DNA of 64,000 nt from Chrysomallon squamiferum (lineage: Eukaryota; Mollusca; Gastropoda; Neomphalida; Peltospiridae), in contig CM022672.1 in assembly GCA_012295275.1 (NCBI GenBank), positions 11,045,904 through 11,109,903 of the forward strand. Direction: 5' to 3'. Every line of letters begins with the position of its first letter. Positions within the stretch are counted from its first letter, which is position 1. Positions 44,701 to 50,983 of this stretch are shown here, piece after piece. The position numbers were made by a program, and so were the translations under genes. The notes beneath the pieces were generated by a model that saw only the letters and a list, made by a program, of their open reading frames with translations, did no database searches and was not told the origin of the DNA.

Positions 44701-47700
44701 GTTTTTTTTAATGTATATTTTTTATAAAATTTTCTTATGACATTAGCCACATACTGTAATTTGAAATATTTACATATGAACATCCTATTAATCAAATTAA
44801 AAAAAAAAAAAAAAAAAAAATTATTTTGTTTATAACTTTACATGATACATATACAAATACACACACATATATATGTACACCTATATAGAGAAAATCATAA
44901 ACATCTGCAAAGCAAATATGCTATTTAAAACTATCAAAATGACATACAGTTTACAACAAATTATTACAAAATATGAATAAGCATTATAGATGAGCCATAA
45001 CAACTATTACAGCACTTTAATGAGTTTTCACAAGTTATATCACTGATTATCTACATGGATTTTTCTTTCAGCTTGTGCTCCATAATTAATTTTTTAAGAT
45101 ATATAATTTCTTTTACAGTTGTCCTCAGAGCAATATGGCCAAGTCAAGGTTACTACTTAATTAATTTAACCCAGATTGTGGTATGTGTTCTCCTGCCAAC
45201 AGGAAACAATAGGTGTGTCTGTCATGTCACAATTTATTAAAAAAAAAAAAAAACGACCACTATCTAACAGCTACATTAACTGTTAGTTATATAAATGACA
45301 ATATTTATTAAAAATTTTTATAATAATCGGGTCTATAATTATGTTCAATGACCTCAGAGTAAAATATACAACTATTACTAAAACATTCACATTTCAATCT
45401 AAACGTTGTTATTATTAGGTGAGATACAGTTATGTGGAAATCTTTTTCTAAGGTGTTTCAAAGTTATTTGTTAATTCAAAATATACACATTGAAAAGAAA
45501 CTACATTAACATCAACAGTTCAGAATTTTTTTTTTTTTTTCCATCTTTAAAGTTTAAGTATTCAGATAAAATCCAAACACTCCTATTACTGGTTTTCTAT
45601 TACTTTTGCAACTTGATACATAACTTAATCAGTAATGTTTTTTTTTTTTTTTTTTTTTTTTGGGTCACTTTATTCAGTAAGAAAAAAAAAAATCTGATCT
45701 GTTACCTAGAGGAGACTACTAAAACTGAACCACCAGTGTATTTATACATGAATTAATAATTCTCCAATCTAACCAGAAAAACTTACCATCAGGAAATAAA
45801 TAGTTTAGTAATGGGAGCTTTCCAGAATGTTTCCTCCAGAGTTTCAATACATAATCTTCCCATCGCACCATTTTCCCAAGAATCAGCATTACAGGAATTG
45901 TGGGTAAACCAATGAGGAGGAAAAGCGGATCAGCTCGTTCCATGACATTCAGACCCTCCTTATGACCAAGTACCTGTTCATGTTTAAAGATAAATTAGTT
46001 TTGTGATAAACAGTCGAAATAAAAATAATTATTGTTCTCAAACACCACCAGAAAAAAAGACTCGATATTTACAGAAAGAAATGTTTCTATGTCAGATATA
46101 AAATAGTTCAAATCTGATTTCATAAAAAATTATATATTAGTTTAAAAGAAATATAATAATTATCATTTAATACGATTTAAGCAGAAAATTCGTATGAGAA
46201 AGAGAATCTGTAAGTATACCATAAAAATATTTCAAACTGCTGACAGATTAAAAAAAAGTAAAGCAAACATAAGAGTCAAAAGCAAAAATTAAAAACACTA
46301 TACATTAATAAAATTTCAATTGTTTTTTTTAGATGACATTACTAAATGTATTTCATTCTAAAATTGTTTTAAAGTAAAATCCCTCAAAAATATATATGAA
46401 AGAGGCATATATGTTTAAATGTAAAGGTGTTTAGAAAATGAAAACAGGCTACAAAACATTCAGATGTTTTGTCTCATAATATCTAATCATGATAAAACCA
46501 TTTACACATAAAACTTGCTATGCTTTCAACAATAAAATGAATGGTGTAAGGAGACCAGGGACTTGCTCTTTCAAATACTAAAAATATTCCAAAATTCTTG
46601 GAAAACTATTTTGCCCAAATGAATGATGAACTGACCTGCATAACTGTGACTGCACCATAAGTGACTGCTGTCCAGTACACTGAACCTACAAAGATGCCAC
46701 CAGCCACAAAAGGGCACATTTTGTATATAACTTTATCTGCAATATCCATTATATAGACTACTGGCCCTGAAAATAAAAATGAAAGCAAACTTTAATAATA
46801 TCGCTTGTGATAGTGTTAAACAAACAAATCTGATAAAACTAATTTATTACGAAAAAAGACAGATCACATGTTCAGCCAGTTTCTGATTTTCCAAAATACT
46901 TGTCTCTTTACGTTTTGTATCATATATTGTGAAAAAACACAAAAAGCAACAACAAACTTTGAGTATCATAAAAAGGTAAGACTACCATTAACAATCATGT
47001 GTTTCATTAATTTCTAAAGCTTACCTAACTTTGGAAATATTATCATGTATTCAGTATTGCATTGTGGGCAAGCTACTTTGGCAGTGCTGTTTCCTTTTTG
47101 TTTTTCATCAATCCATCGTTGCAGACAGTTTTGGTGAACCCATTTAGTTGTCCCTCGACAAAGGCAAGGTCGTACCCATGAAGCATCATGGTCATCATCA
47201 TCAGTGGCAAAACAAACCCAACAAGAACGTCTAAAGAAAAAAATAATCTAAATTATGAACAGAAATAAAATAATAATAAATCAACAATGTGTGGGTTAAC
47301 TAGACATTATAATAGAGTGAACAGTCGCAATAACTGTCTGATTGTATTTACTGGATAAACAGTGGCAAATTCATGTTTTGAAATTTATTTTATTTTCTAT
47401 TTTTATATATCACAGAAAGTTTTATTAATTTTATAAGGTACCAATATTAGTGTTTTCATATAATTGTTCTCAAGAGTCTATTATTAACCTGCCTCCAGAT
47501 CATCAAAAGTAAGCACCCATTCAGTTTTGTACAACTGTCAACCCTTACAATAGTATTCAATAATAATGTATATGTTGATTAGCATCAGTTGGTGTACAGA
47601 AAAATTTCTTAGTATTATTAACTATTACTCATTATTATTAAATTGTTTTATTGTGCAGTAAAATATATTTAAAATTTACTCGGTTACTATACTGTATATA

Positions 47701-47801
47701 GGGTATACAAGGTTAACTCGGCAAATGCTGTTATTATTAAAATTCAGGTTAGAAATGCAAAATCACCTGTTGTCATCGTCTTTTGATCTACTCTGTGACA
47801 T
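342..47801 (-). CDS. MARCHF5: MARCHF5-like mitochondrial RING-CH E3 ubiquitin ligase (5 of about 6 coding exons; 3' end outside window)
   Basis: Spliced coding sequence joined from 47801-47767, 47230-47025, 46766-46636, 45973-45787 and 505-342, giving 241 codons with all junctions in phase. Residues 15-69 form a C4HC3 RING-CH finger (C15, C18, C34, C36, H44, C47, C66, C69). Hydrophobic segments follow at about 99-123, 140-157 and 210-229. The text closely matches vertebrate MARCHF5, for example PLFLLIGLPTIPVMLILGKM and CGALILPTIATIVGKLMF. The human protein has 278 residues and ends with about 38 residues after this point (fourth membrane segment and tail); that exon should lie left of position 1. 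Family knowledge: a four-pass outer mitochondrial membrane ligase that ubiquitinates fission and fusion factors such as DRP1 and mitofusins. The start codon at 47801 is the first ATG before the RING domain and gives a short N-terminus as in the family. The gene is divergent from the CPEB gene to the right. Confidence 0.95.
506..1259. other. Intronic, no gene seen
   Basis: AT-rich sequence with a TAA tract near 695-715. A slightly more complex block lies at about 840-930. No coding signal recognised. Confidence 0.6.
1260..1612. repeat. Degenerate tandem repeat, unit about 30 bp
   Basis: Roughly ten diverged units each combine gctatgaaagac-like and ttaagcaaaagat-like halves. Clear unit starts are near 1375, 1405 and 1468, with further degenerate copies near 1530, 1560 and 1590. 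The 30-bp spacing between 1375 and 1405 is exact. It is an old minisatellite rather than a microsatellite. Confidence 0.8.
1613..2642. other. Intronic, no gene seen
   Basis: AT-rich, with TAAA and TAA/GAT simple runs at about 2015-2235. Short open frames here are AT-rich and resemble no known protein. Confidence 0.6.
2643..2772. repeat. Three-copy tandem repeat, period 42-44 bp
   Basis: The motif agttcaaatatttgat starts at 2643, 2687 and 2729. Each copy is followed by an aagatg(a/g)tg and a taccyacc stretch. Copies differ by a few substitutions and small indels. Confidence 0.88.
2773..4562. other. Intronic, no gene seen; GC-richer patch at about 3770-4280
   Basis: Mostly AT-rich. The patch at 3770-4280 is visibly richer in G and C and lacks simple repeats. 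The open frame inside it (3772-3957) resembles no family I know, so I treat it as noncoding intronic sequence. Confidence 0.55.
4563..4598 (+). repeat. (GAT)n microsatellite
   Basis: About 12 uninterrupted gat units, followed by imperfect TAA/GAT sequence. Confidence 0.95.
4599..5829. other. Intronic, no gene seen
   Basis: AT-rich with A-rich and TTA runs. Open frames at 5089-5346 and 5591-5836 are AT-rich and without recognisable domains. Confidence 0.55.
5840..6015. repeat. Poly(A) tract and adjacent A-rich direct duplication
   Basis: A run of about 28 A begins near 5840. The segment cagtaaaaaatcttttagaa then occurs at 5934 and again at 5977, each preceded by a poly(A) run, so a 43-bp unit is duplicated in tandem. 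This looks like slippage or duplication at A tracts. Confidence 0.85.
6016..7379. other. Intronic, no gene seen
   Basis: AT-rich noncoding sequence. The overlapping minus-strand frames near 6105-6481 come from an A-rich (T-rich on the minus strand) stretch and have hydrophobic low-complexity translations. Confidence 0.55.
7390..7730 (+). repeat. Polypurine (GA-rich) low-complexity tract
   Basis: About 340 bases with a strong purine bias on the plus strand, made of imperfect gag, gaga, aagga and gagtga runs. Two overlapping minus-strand open frames here (Ser/Phe/Leu-rich) are a by-product of the bias. Confidence 0.8.
7965..8320. repeat. Degenerate tandem repeat with gtaaaacagaacc motif
   Basis: Variants of gtaaaacagaacc followed by tggtacattataaacatatg and a gtcatgtcacccc-like segment recur at about 7980, 8065, 8222 and 8282. 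The last two are 60 bp apart. Middle units are longer and more decayed, and traces extend back to about 7860. Confidence 0.7.
8321..9989. other. Intronic, no gene recognised
   Basis: AT-rich sequence. An open frame at 9620-9973 reads 117 residues but starts in a GAA repeat (RRRRREE) and resembles no family I know. It is probably chance in a slightly less AT-rich patch. Confidence 0.5.
9990..10310 (+). repeat. A-rich low-complexity tract
   Basis: Imperfect aaaataa, gaaaa and aaat runs with very few pyrimidines on the plus strand. No coding signal. Confidence 0.75.
11048..11240. repeat. Degenerate CA and TATG simple repeats
   Basis: An imperfect (ca)n run is followed by gtatgtatgtatatg-type sequence repeated to about 11240. 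The open frame across it is repeat-derived. Confidence 0.75.
11241..11754. other. Intronic, no gene seen
   Basis: AT-rich, unremarkable sequence between two simple-repeat tracts. Confidence 0.5.
11755..11843 (+). repeat. Imperfect (GT)n / alternating purine-pyrimidine tract
   Basis: A run of gtgtgtgt, gtgcgtgcacgcaaatg and gtgtgtgcatgcatatgtg. The alternating purine-pyrimidine pattern could favour Z-DNA. Confidence 0.75.
11844..14659. other. Intronic, no gene seen
   Basis: AT-rich, with a TAA run at 12210-12250 and T-runs near 13446-13462. Several cca/aagct-containing stretches at 13700-14300 look loosely repetitive but are too diverged to define a unit. Confidence 0.5.
14660..14698 (+). 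repeat. (CA)n microsatellite
   Basis: About 19 uninterrupted ac dinucleotides. Confidence 0.95.
14699..15815. other. Intronic, no gene seen; contains dispersed repeat copy A
   Basis: AT-rich sequence leading up to the 3' end of the Tigger pseudogene. Positions 15370-15482 resemble 22120-22225 (entered separately). No terminal inverted repeat of the Tigger element was identified here. Confidence 0.5.
15370..15482 (+). repeat. Dispersed repeat, copy A
   Basis: Shares with 22120-22225, in the same orientation, the blocks ttatttcttgaaa(a/t), tgataatttaaa, atatgtctgatttcat and tgaaattcaaat, in the same order with small indels. The two copies are 6.7 kb apart within the same intron. Confidence 0.8.
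15816..16511 (-). pseudogene. Tigger pseudogene, distal copy of the C-terminal half
   Basis: A second copy, 646 bp away from the primary one, of the region starting just before VVDNCPAHH. It runs through PMDRGIIQN, the LARGE helical region and the KLEEYDFDIPLSR segment to the natural C-terminus, ending with an acidic tract and a cysteine-containing tail (EACAKLRCYF). The last stop is at 15816-15818. It is out of frame with the middle fragment. Confidence 0.88.
15967..16038 (+). repeat. (CAT/GAT)n tract inside the Tigger C-terminus
   Basis: Imperfect cat units that encode Asp/Glu runs on the minus strand. A second copy, with purer repeats, lies at about 16513-16531 and marks a duplication breakpoint. 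Confidence 0.85.
16512..16762 (-). pseudogene. Tigger pseudogene, middle duplicated fragment
   Basis: Repeats, at an offset of 494 bp from the distal copy, the segment TTIKSCFHHTGFHIPNIKLE to the acidic (GAT)n-encoded DDDDDD tract. At its left end the GAT run joins directly to sequence from before the VVDNCPAHH motif, with a frame shift that creates a TAG. Confidence 0.88.
16763..18120 (-). pseudogene. Tigger pseudogene, primary copy (N-terminus to DDE core)
   Basis: The longest near-collinear part. Residues 1-232 are open; a TGA follows at about 17424-17422 and a TAG at about 17304-17302. The frame then stays open through VVDNCPAHH and the third aspartate to a junction at about 16763. There QDYISL runs into a foreign stop (KIL then TAA) instead of the normal DNDIPVCPEITDEDIVSE continuation. 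Confidence 0.88.
18121..18479. other. 5' flank of the Tigger pseudogene
   Basis: AT-rich sequence with one CG-containing stretch near 18340-18375. I could not identify a Tigger terminal inverted repeat paired with the 3' flank. Confidence 0.5.
18478..18503. repeat. (TA)n microsatellite
   Basis: About 12 ta dinucleotides directly left of the GC-richer duplicated module. Confidence 0.93.
18555..18885. repeat. Two-copy module with YY1-like and E-box motifs, period about 225 bp
   Basis: Copies at 18555-18660 and 18779-18885 share, in order, acttttaaccca, a GCGA block, a tct/ttcttt block with caaatatca, aattttgccgccat(a/t)ttg, and gatcac(g/a)tgacc. Offsets are 224 bp at the left end and 225 at the right. 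GCCGCCATNTTG fits the YY1 consensus, and GATCACGTGACC contains a palindromic CACGTG E-box, changed to CACATG in copy 2. The segment is richer in GC and CpG than its surroundings. A lone gagatcatgtgacc at 19117-19130 may be a third remnant. Function is inference; it could be a transposon end, an old MITE or a regulatory block. Confidence 0.8.
19131..20010. repeat. Degenerate internal repeats
   Basis: The string gcaagcatactgttgttatt starts at 19159; a version with two extra gtt starts at 19679. A second pair, around 19634-19750 and 19911-20000, shares a taattaaaataaa block, a tgtag(a/g)ctt block and caatggaattcatt-like sequence. Units are too decayed to give one clean period. Confidence 0.55.
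20011..21379. other. Intronic, no gene seen
   Basis: A moderately GC-richer block at about 20120-20330 is unrecognised. The rest is AT-rich, with an A15 run near 20686. Confidence 0.5.
21379..21404 (+). repeat. (GT)n microsatellite
   Basis: About 13 gt dinucleotides. Confidence 0.93.
22120..22225 (+). repeat. Dispersed repeat, copy B
   Basis: Same-orientation partner of 15370-15482, with the shared ordered blocks described there. Similarity fades on both sides, so the element ends are not defined. Confidence 0.8.
22226..25669. other. Intronic, no gene seen; GC-richer patch at 22620-23160
   Basis: The patch has few simple repeats but no open frame with a known domain. The rest is AT-rich with A-runs (23690-23930, 24240-24252, 24330-24345) and an AT-dinucleotide run at 24460-24481. 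Confidence 0.5.
25670..25696 (+). repeat. (CA)n microsatellite
   Basis: About 13 ac dinucleotides. Confidence 0.93.
25697..26340. other. Intronic, no gene seen
   Basis: AT-rich with an aaat tetranucleotide run near 25855-25875. Confidence 0.5.
26345..26423 (+). repeat. Poly(A)/TAA compound tract
   Basis: A15, then taa repeats, then A-runs totalling more than 30 bases. The minus-strand open frame over it is a poly-Phe/Ile artefact. Confidence 0.93.
26424..27133. other. Intronic, no gene seen
   Basis: AT-rich, with a short imperfect CA run at 27063-27083. Confidence 0.5.
27134..27163 (+). repeat. (CA)n microsatellite
   Basis: About 15 ca dinucleotides. Confidence 0.93.
27164..28469. other. 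Intronic, no gene seen
   Basis: AT-rich with T-runs at 27560-27588 and 28167-28183. No coding signal. Confidence 0.5.
28470..28584. repeat. (CA)n microsatellite and nearby T tract
   Basis: About 11 ca units at 28470-28492, and a run of about 27 T at 28558-28584. Confidence 0.9.
28726..28754. repeat. Perfect 12-bp hairpin
   Basis: tacatcagtact, a 5-base loop (catta) and agtactgatgta. The arms pair perfectly. Confidence 0.9.
28856..29500. repeat. Degenerate tandem repeat, unit about 150-175 bp
   Basis: acattacagatcagtat-like starts occur at 28856, 29009, 29183 (accacagaccaatatat), 29272 and 29429. Most are followed by a tttttcattcaacaagat-like block and catta(a)actgaa. Spacings are 153, 174, 89 and 157 bp, so one unit is truncated. 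The clearest pair is 29272 and 29429. Confidence 0.78.
29501..30395. other. Intronic, no gene seen
   Basis: AT-rich with an (at)n run at 30057-30079. The open frame over that run is repeat-derived. Confidence 0.5.
30396..30460. repeat. Inverted repeat with AT-dinucleotide core
   Basis: The arm tatgatcttgaatcttaaca (from 30396) pairs with ttgttagattcaagatcata (30441-30460) with one unpaired base. The centre is A-rich plus (TA)n. It could extrude as a cruciform. Confidence 0.9.
30461..31328. other. Intronic, no gene seen
   Basis: AT-rich, with a T-run at 30779-30802 and an A-run at 31067-31080. Confidence 0.5.
31329..31455 (+). repeat. (AATT)n then (TAA)n microsatellite
   Basis: About six aatt units are followed by about 27 taa units, with one interruption near 31431. 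Confidence 0.95.
31456..33530. other. Intronic, no gene seen
   Basis: AT-rich with very long A tracts at 31940-31966 and 32701-32737. Moderately complex sequence between them shows no coding similarity. Confidence 0.55.
33531..33650 (+). repeat. (AAAAAT)n hexanucleotide satellite
   Basis: About 12 clean aaaaat units, with imperfect aaaat units on both sides. The minus-strand frame reads an alternating Phe-Ile run. Confidence 0.95.
33651..37884. other. Intronic, no gene seen; GC-richer patch at 35060-35560
   Basis: AT-rich with TAA runs at 34558-34580, 36236-36254 and 37309-37331. Open frames at 35063-35541 overlap on both strands and match nothing I recognise. Confidence 0.5.
37885..41812. 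other. Intronic, no gene seen
   Basis: The open frame 37885-38088 (67 codons) has balanced composition but no recognised domain and no clear splice context. A-run at 38832-38852. Loosely repeated caatttaaaagtaataaat-like sequence near 40195 and 40390. Confidence 0.45.
41813..42370. repeat. Degenerate repeat with gatttaaaatatta motif
   Basis: Copies start near 41813, 42101 and 42313. Each is followed by an A-rich block, an aatattac or taattac element and a (g/a)tgaatagaa(a/c)-like segment. Spacings are about 288 and 212 bp, so the array is decayed. Confidence 0.55.
42371..45786. other. Intronic, no gene seen
   Basis: AT-rich to the exon 4 donor. A-rich tracts at 42858-42895 and 44797-44820, T tracts at 45528-45540 and 45638-45661. 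Confidence 0.6.
45787..45973 (-). CDS. MARCHF5: MARCHF5 coding exon 4 (second membrane segment)
   Basis: 187 bases, residues 125-186 plus one base, with acceptor GAACAG and donor GTAAGT. It includes GHKEGLNVMERADP, the second transmembrane helix, and GKMVRWEDYVLKLWRK on the following loop, all closely matching the vertebrate protein. The donor opens an intron of about 45.3 kb. Confidence 0.97.
45974..46635 (-). other. MARCHF5: MARCHF5 intron 3
   Basis: 662 bases, GTCAGT donor to GAACAG acceptor, phase 0. AT-rich, nothing further seen. Confidence 0.93.
46636..46766 (-). CDS. MARCHF5: MARCHF5 coding exon 3 (first membrane segment)
   Basis: 131 bases, residues 81-124, phase 1 in and phase 0 out, with acceptor TTTTCAG and donor GTCAGT. 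It encodes GPVVYIMDIADKVIY followed by a hydrophobic stretch ending in YWTAVTYGAVTVMQ. That sequence is nearly invariant in MARCHF5 proteins and forms the first transmembrane helix. Confidence 0.96.
47025..47230 (-). CDS. MARCHF5: MARCHF5 coding exon 2 (RING-CH finger)
   Basis: 206 bases between acceptor TTTCTTTAG and donor GTAAGC. It encodes residues 12-80 plus one base, with the full RING-CH zinc ligand set. The conserved core includes SCWVCFAT, WVRPCLCRG, TKWVH and ACPQCN. The loop after the second cysteine pair is acidic (DDDDHD), as in vertebrate homologues. This domain recruits the E2 ubiquitin-conjugating enzyme. Confidence 0.97.
47231..47766 (-). other. MARCHF5: MARCHF5 intron 1
   Basis: 536 bases, GTGATT donor to CTTTAG acceptor. 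AT-rich without other features. Confidence 0.85.
47767..47801 (-). CDS. MARCHF5: MARCHF5 coding exon 1
   Basis: Encodes the N-terminal 11 residues MSQSRSKDDDN plus two bases of the next codon. The donor GTGATT occupies 47766-47761. The N-terminus is short and polar; the human protein also has only about 13 residues before its first RING cysteine. The first exon is the least conserved part, so the start is inferred from the correct phase into exon 2. Confidence 0.85.
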
Positions 47802-48073
47802 TTCGGTAACAATATTTTTGTACAAATATGATGTGAAATTAATACAGTACAATTTAAAGCCTTGAGTTTGAGGCTCAAAAAAGTTTCATTTAACACGTCC
47901 TAAGTGTGCTGGTATTCTTGATAAGCAAACATTTCATTTAAAATAATCTACTAGGCTTGTAATAAAATAAGTTAAGTAATAACTTTGTAAATTTGTTGCA
48001 ACACGAAGATTATGCTTATACTATTTTGATTTTTAAACATAATTTGCACTTAAGTCACACAGATCTTTCCTCT
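47802..48073 (-). other. MARCHF5: Probable MARCHF5 5' untranslated and proximal promoter region
   Basis: Between the start codon and the ETS motif cluster. AT-rich, with no clear TATA element placed relative to a start site. Confidence 0.4.
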
Positions 48074-48109
48074 CGGAAGTTGTAATAACGGAAGTCGTTT
48101 GCCGGAAGT
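48074..48109. promoter_or_regulatory. Three ETS-type motifs (cggaagt) upstream of MARCHF5
   Basis: cggaagt occurs at 48074-48080, 48089-48095 and 48103-48109 on the plus strand, spaced 15 and 14 bp. This lies 273-308 bp upstream of the MARCHF5 start codon in sequence richer in CG than its surroundings. ETS/GABP (NRF-2) sites of this form are typical of housekeeping and nuclear-encoded mitochondrial gene promoters, often bidirectional ones. The transcription start itself is not visible, so the promoter role is inferred. Confidence 0.6.
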
Positions 48110-48927
48110 TTGAAGGGAGCTGTTCTTATTTCAGAATGTAAATGTTTTTGGCGTCGTACAGTAGCAGCGGCAGCAACACCAACAATAACATTAATAAATA
48201 AAATAAAATAAGCAAAAACTCCAGAAAATTGTTTTAATCTCATCTATTCGTTAGAAATGTAACATTTTGTCAAAGGCGTAATAAACTAATTCAAAGCTCT
48301 TAAAGCCATACTCAAAAGTTCTGTATCTTAACACATAGCCCACCTCTGTCATATTTTATGGATTAGAAATATTCATGCATATGATGATGAATTTTAGTAC
48401 TGCAAAAACTTAAAGAAAAGAAAAACACATGGTCACAATGGTACGATATTAAAATTAAAATAATAGTAAATAATAACATGGGAGATCTATCTTTATTTTT
48501 AAACATAATCATAAATAAAATGTTCCTTGTTTAAAGAAGGAAATAGTTTACAAAAGATAACAATATTTAAATTTAAATGATGACGTTGAATTAGAATGCT
48601 GCCAAATTACACAAGTCCAGTATAGGTCTTCAGTCTTTTATTATAAATATGGTTAATGTAATATTTATTTCTTTTTTAATTCGTATTTATTTTAAAATAT
48701 AGCTTTGTTTATCTGTATTAATAATTTAAAAGATTTTGTCTCCCAATAATTTGTTTTGCATTATATTTATTTATTTATATTCATATATTTTAACCGATTT
48801 CCATAGAAATATCAGTAATATTACTGATTAATCAAGAATAGCGCCAGTCATCAAACATAATTTCATGTATCTACTTTTATAAAACATATTAAAAATTATA
48901 TCCAGGAAAATGATTATTTATTTGGAG

Positions 48928-48930
<3 letters not shown>
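48110..48930. other. Intergenic, no gene seen
   Basis: Divergent intergenic region between MARCHF5 and CPEB. A minus-strand open frame at 48055-48243 overlaps the ETS cluster and is probably chance. A TTTA run lies at about 48765-48795. Confidence 0.55.

Positions 48931-49007
<77 letters not shown>
48931..49007 (+). repeat. Long (GA)n microsatellite
   Basis: About 38 uninterrupted ga dinucleotides. The minus-strand Leu-Ser open frame over it is an artefact. Confidence 0.97.
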
Positions 49008-49010
<3 letters not shown>

Positions 49011-49202
49011 TATTTCCTTTTTTCTTATTAAATCGAAGTAAAAGGGCCGATTTAATCCTGCTTGTATGTTTTACTAATCTTTTAAGAATTTTTATTTTAT
49101 CAGTAATTTTCATAAATAGCGCCGTTCAAGTTATTTTCTAAAAAGGTTCAATAGTACTTTTACCTATATAACGATTTCATTTCTTATAATTTTTATCGCG
49201 CG

Positions 49203-49227
49203 CCACACACACACACACACACACACA
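49203..49227 (+). repeat. (CA)n microsatellite
   Basis: About 12 ca units directly after a gcgcgc stretch. Confidence 0.93.
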
Positions 49228-49294
49228 AATATTAAATATTTAATGTAATTTTATGGATCACAATTACTTTTTATCTCATTCGTTTTGTTGTTAT

Positions 49295-49346
49295 TACCAC
49301 TACTATTACTACTATTACTACTACTACTGCTGCTGCTGCTGCTACT
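49295..49346 (+). repeat. (ACT)n/(CTG)n trinucleotide repeat
   Basis: cta/act units grade into five ctg units. The plus-strand poly-Leu open frame here is repeat-derived. Confidence 0.9.
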
Positions 49347-49536
49347 GGAAAAGTCACTGAATTCATATGCAAGTGTCATGGTGACGGTAGACCAATATCT
49401 AAACGGTAGGTGTTTATTAAACAAAAAATGTTTCTTAATTTATTCATTAAATTATGATTTAAAATGCGATCACATCAGCTGTATTAAAATGTGAACATGG
49501 TTTAAAACAGTGTGTCACAGTTCCATTATCTCTCAA

Positions 49537-49538
<2 letters not shown>

Positions 49539-49631
<93 letters not shown>
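49539..49631 (+). repeat. Compound (TG)n(AG)n microsatellite
   Basis: About 18 tg dinucleotides followed directly by about 28 ag dinucleotides. Confidence 0.97.
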
Positions 49632-49634
<3 letters not shown>

Positions 49635-50237
49635 ACTCAAAAATAACGAGAACTACAAGTTCAGAAGGAGGCATACACTGACTGTGATTTCCGTTTTCAA
49701 ACTGAAATTTAATACATCTTTCTTCTTTCTTTTTTATTTGTCTTTTTTGTAAAATTTGACTACTAGGACTAACTTTAATATAATTTTGAAAAAATTTATG
49801 TAATAACGTTTATGCTATTACAAAAAAAAAAAAAAAAGAAGAAGAAAAAACCCCACTCTAATACAACAATTTTATTTGCTATACTTATTTCACACACAAT
49901 AGCATTTTCTATTACGTCGTTGCTGTTGTAAGAAGACGAAGAAACAAACAAACAAAAAATCCGCCATTACATTCTTCGTTTTATATTTAATATAATTTTA
50001 TAGATAAAAATTTGTTCCTAATTTTTCTTTTCATTCTTTCATTTTCTCTTGTTTTTCTTCTTACTATTCTTTTCTCTGTTCGTTTTTTCTTCTAAAAAAA
50101 TTCACTGAATGCACGTGTAGTGAAATATGACAAGTTATTTTGAGTGACACGTGTCATGGCGAGGTGACATAACGAGATGCCATGTTGAAGTTATAAAAAA
50201 AAAAGAAGCAAAGTGCCACATGTTCATTAAAATTTAA

Positions 50238-50274
<37 letters not shown>

Positions 50275-50983
50275 TATACATTAATATCTAATAGCCTTTT
50301 TCATTTAAAAAGATAAACGATTACATTGGTATATTTTCAGCAATAATCTGTCACAATTTTTCAGAGAGAAAGAGAGTTGTTAAAGGATTGTCACCAACAA
50401 TTTTCTTTTTGTCTATTTTTTTCTTTGATTATTATTTAGTAACTTTAATTTTAGGAATATTTATTTACCTATTTATTCTACGCTAATCATAAGCAGTTAT
50501 TTCTTCTATTTTATTTTTTATTTTTGCTACAAATGAAAACCTCAGTTTCAGTTTTAGCAGATAAGATGTTAATTTCATTTTGTTATTATTATATCAAAAA
50601 GAACATTAAAACGTTTGCCATATTATACAGAGATTCTATTACAAGCAAGTACGTAGTTCTACTAAATCGATAGTAACTTAGCTAACAGGAAATATTACGT
50701 TGTATGAAGGTTTTTTTTTTTTTTTTTTTTAATTTTTGTGTCACCCCTATCAGTGCTGTCCTTTTAATTACGTCTCGTTTTGGCCAAGAAATACGAAAAA
50801 CATTAATTATTTTCCCAGCTAGAACAATTCAAGGCCTTTCCTCCTGGAGATTAATTTACAATAAATTATAGTCAATTCTTTGAAACTGCTAACTTGTCAT
50901 AAAATGTGAAAAATATAGTTTGATTCTAATAAGCTATTATGTCTTTATGATATATATATATTTTAATTTTAAAATTATTTTTT
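49632..50983. other. Intergenic, no gene seen
   Basis: AT-rich with an A-run at 49821-49836, (ta)n(ca)n at 50236-50275 and a T-run at 50710-50730. Confidence 0.55.

Larger units (their letters stand above)
506..45786 (-). other. MARCHF5: MARCHF5 intron 4, about 45 kb
   Basis: Bounded by donor GTAAGT at 45786-45781 and acceptor CAG at 508-506. The phases match across it (phase 1), and the two flanking exons are contiguous in the MARCHF5 protein, so the span must be intronic. It contains a decayed Tigger transposase, several degenerate tandem repeats and many microsatellites, listed separately. No host exon was recognised inside. Confidence 0.93.

Noticed and set aside
48055-48243. 62-codon minus-strand frame with a hydrophobic N-terminus upstream of MARCHF5
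   Set aside because: It overlaps the ETS motif cluster and is not in a position to splice to MARCHF5 in an evident way; probably chance.
48889-49113. Minus-strand frame with a Leu-Ser run
   Set aside because: It translates a (GA)n microsatellite; the same applies to 49459-49674.
49285-49494. Plus-strand poly-Leu frame that resembles a signal peptide
   Set aside because: The Leu run comes from CTA/CTG trinucleotide repeats.
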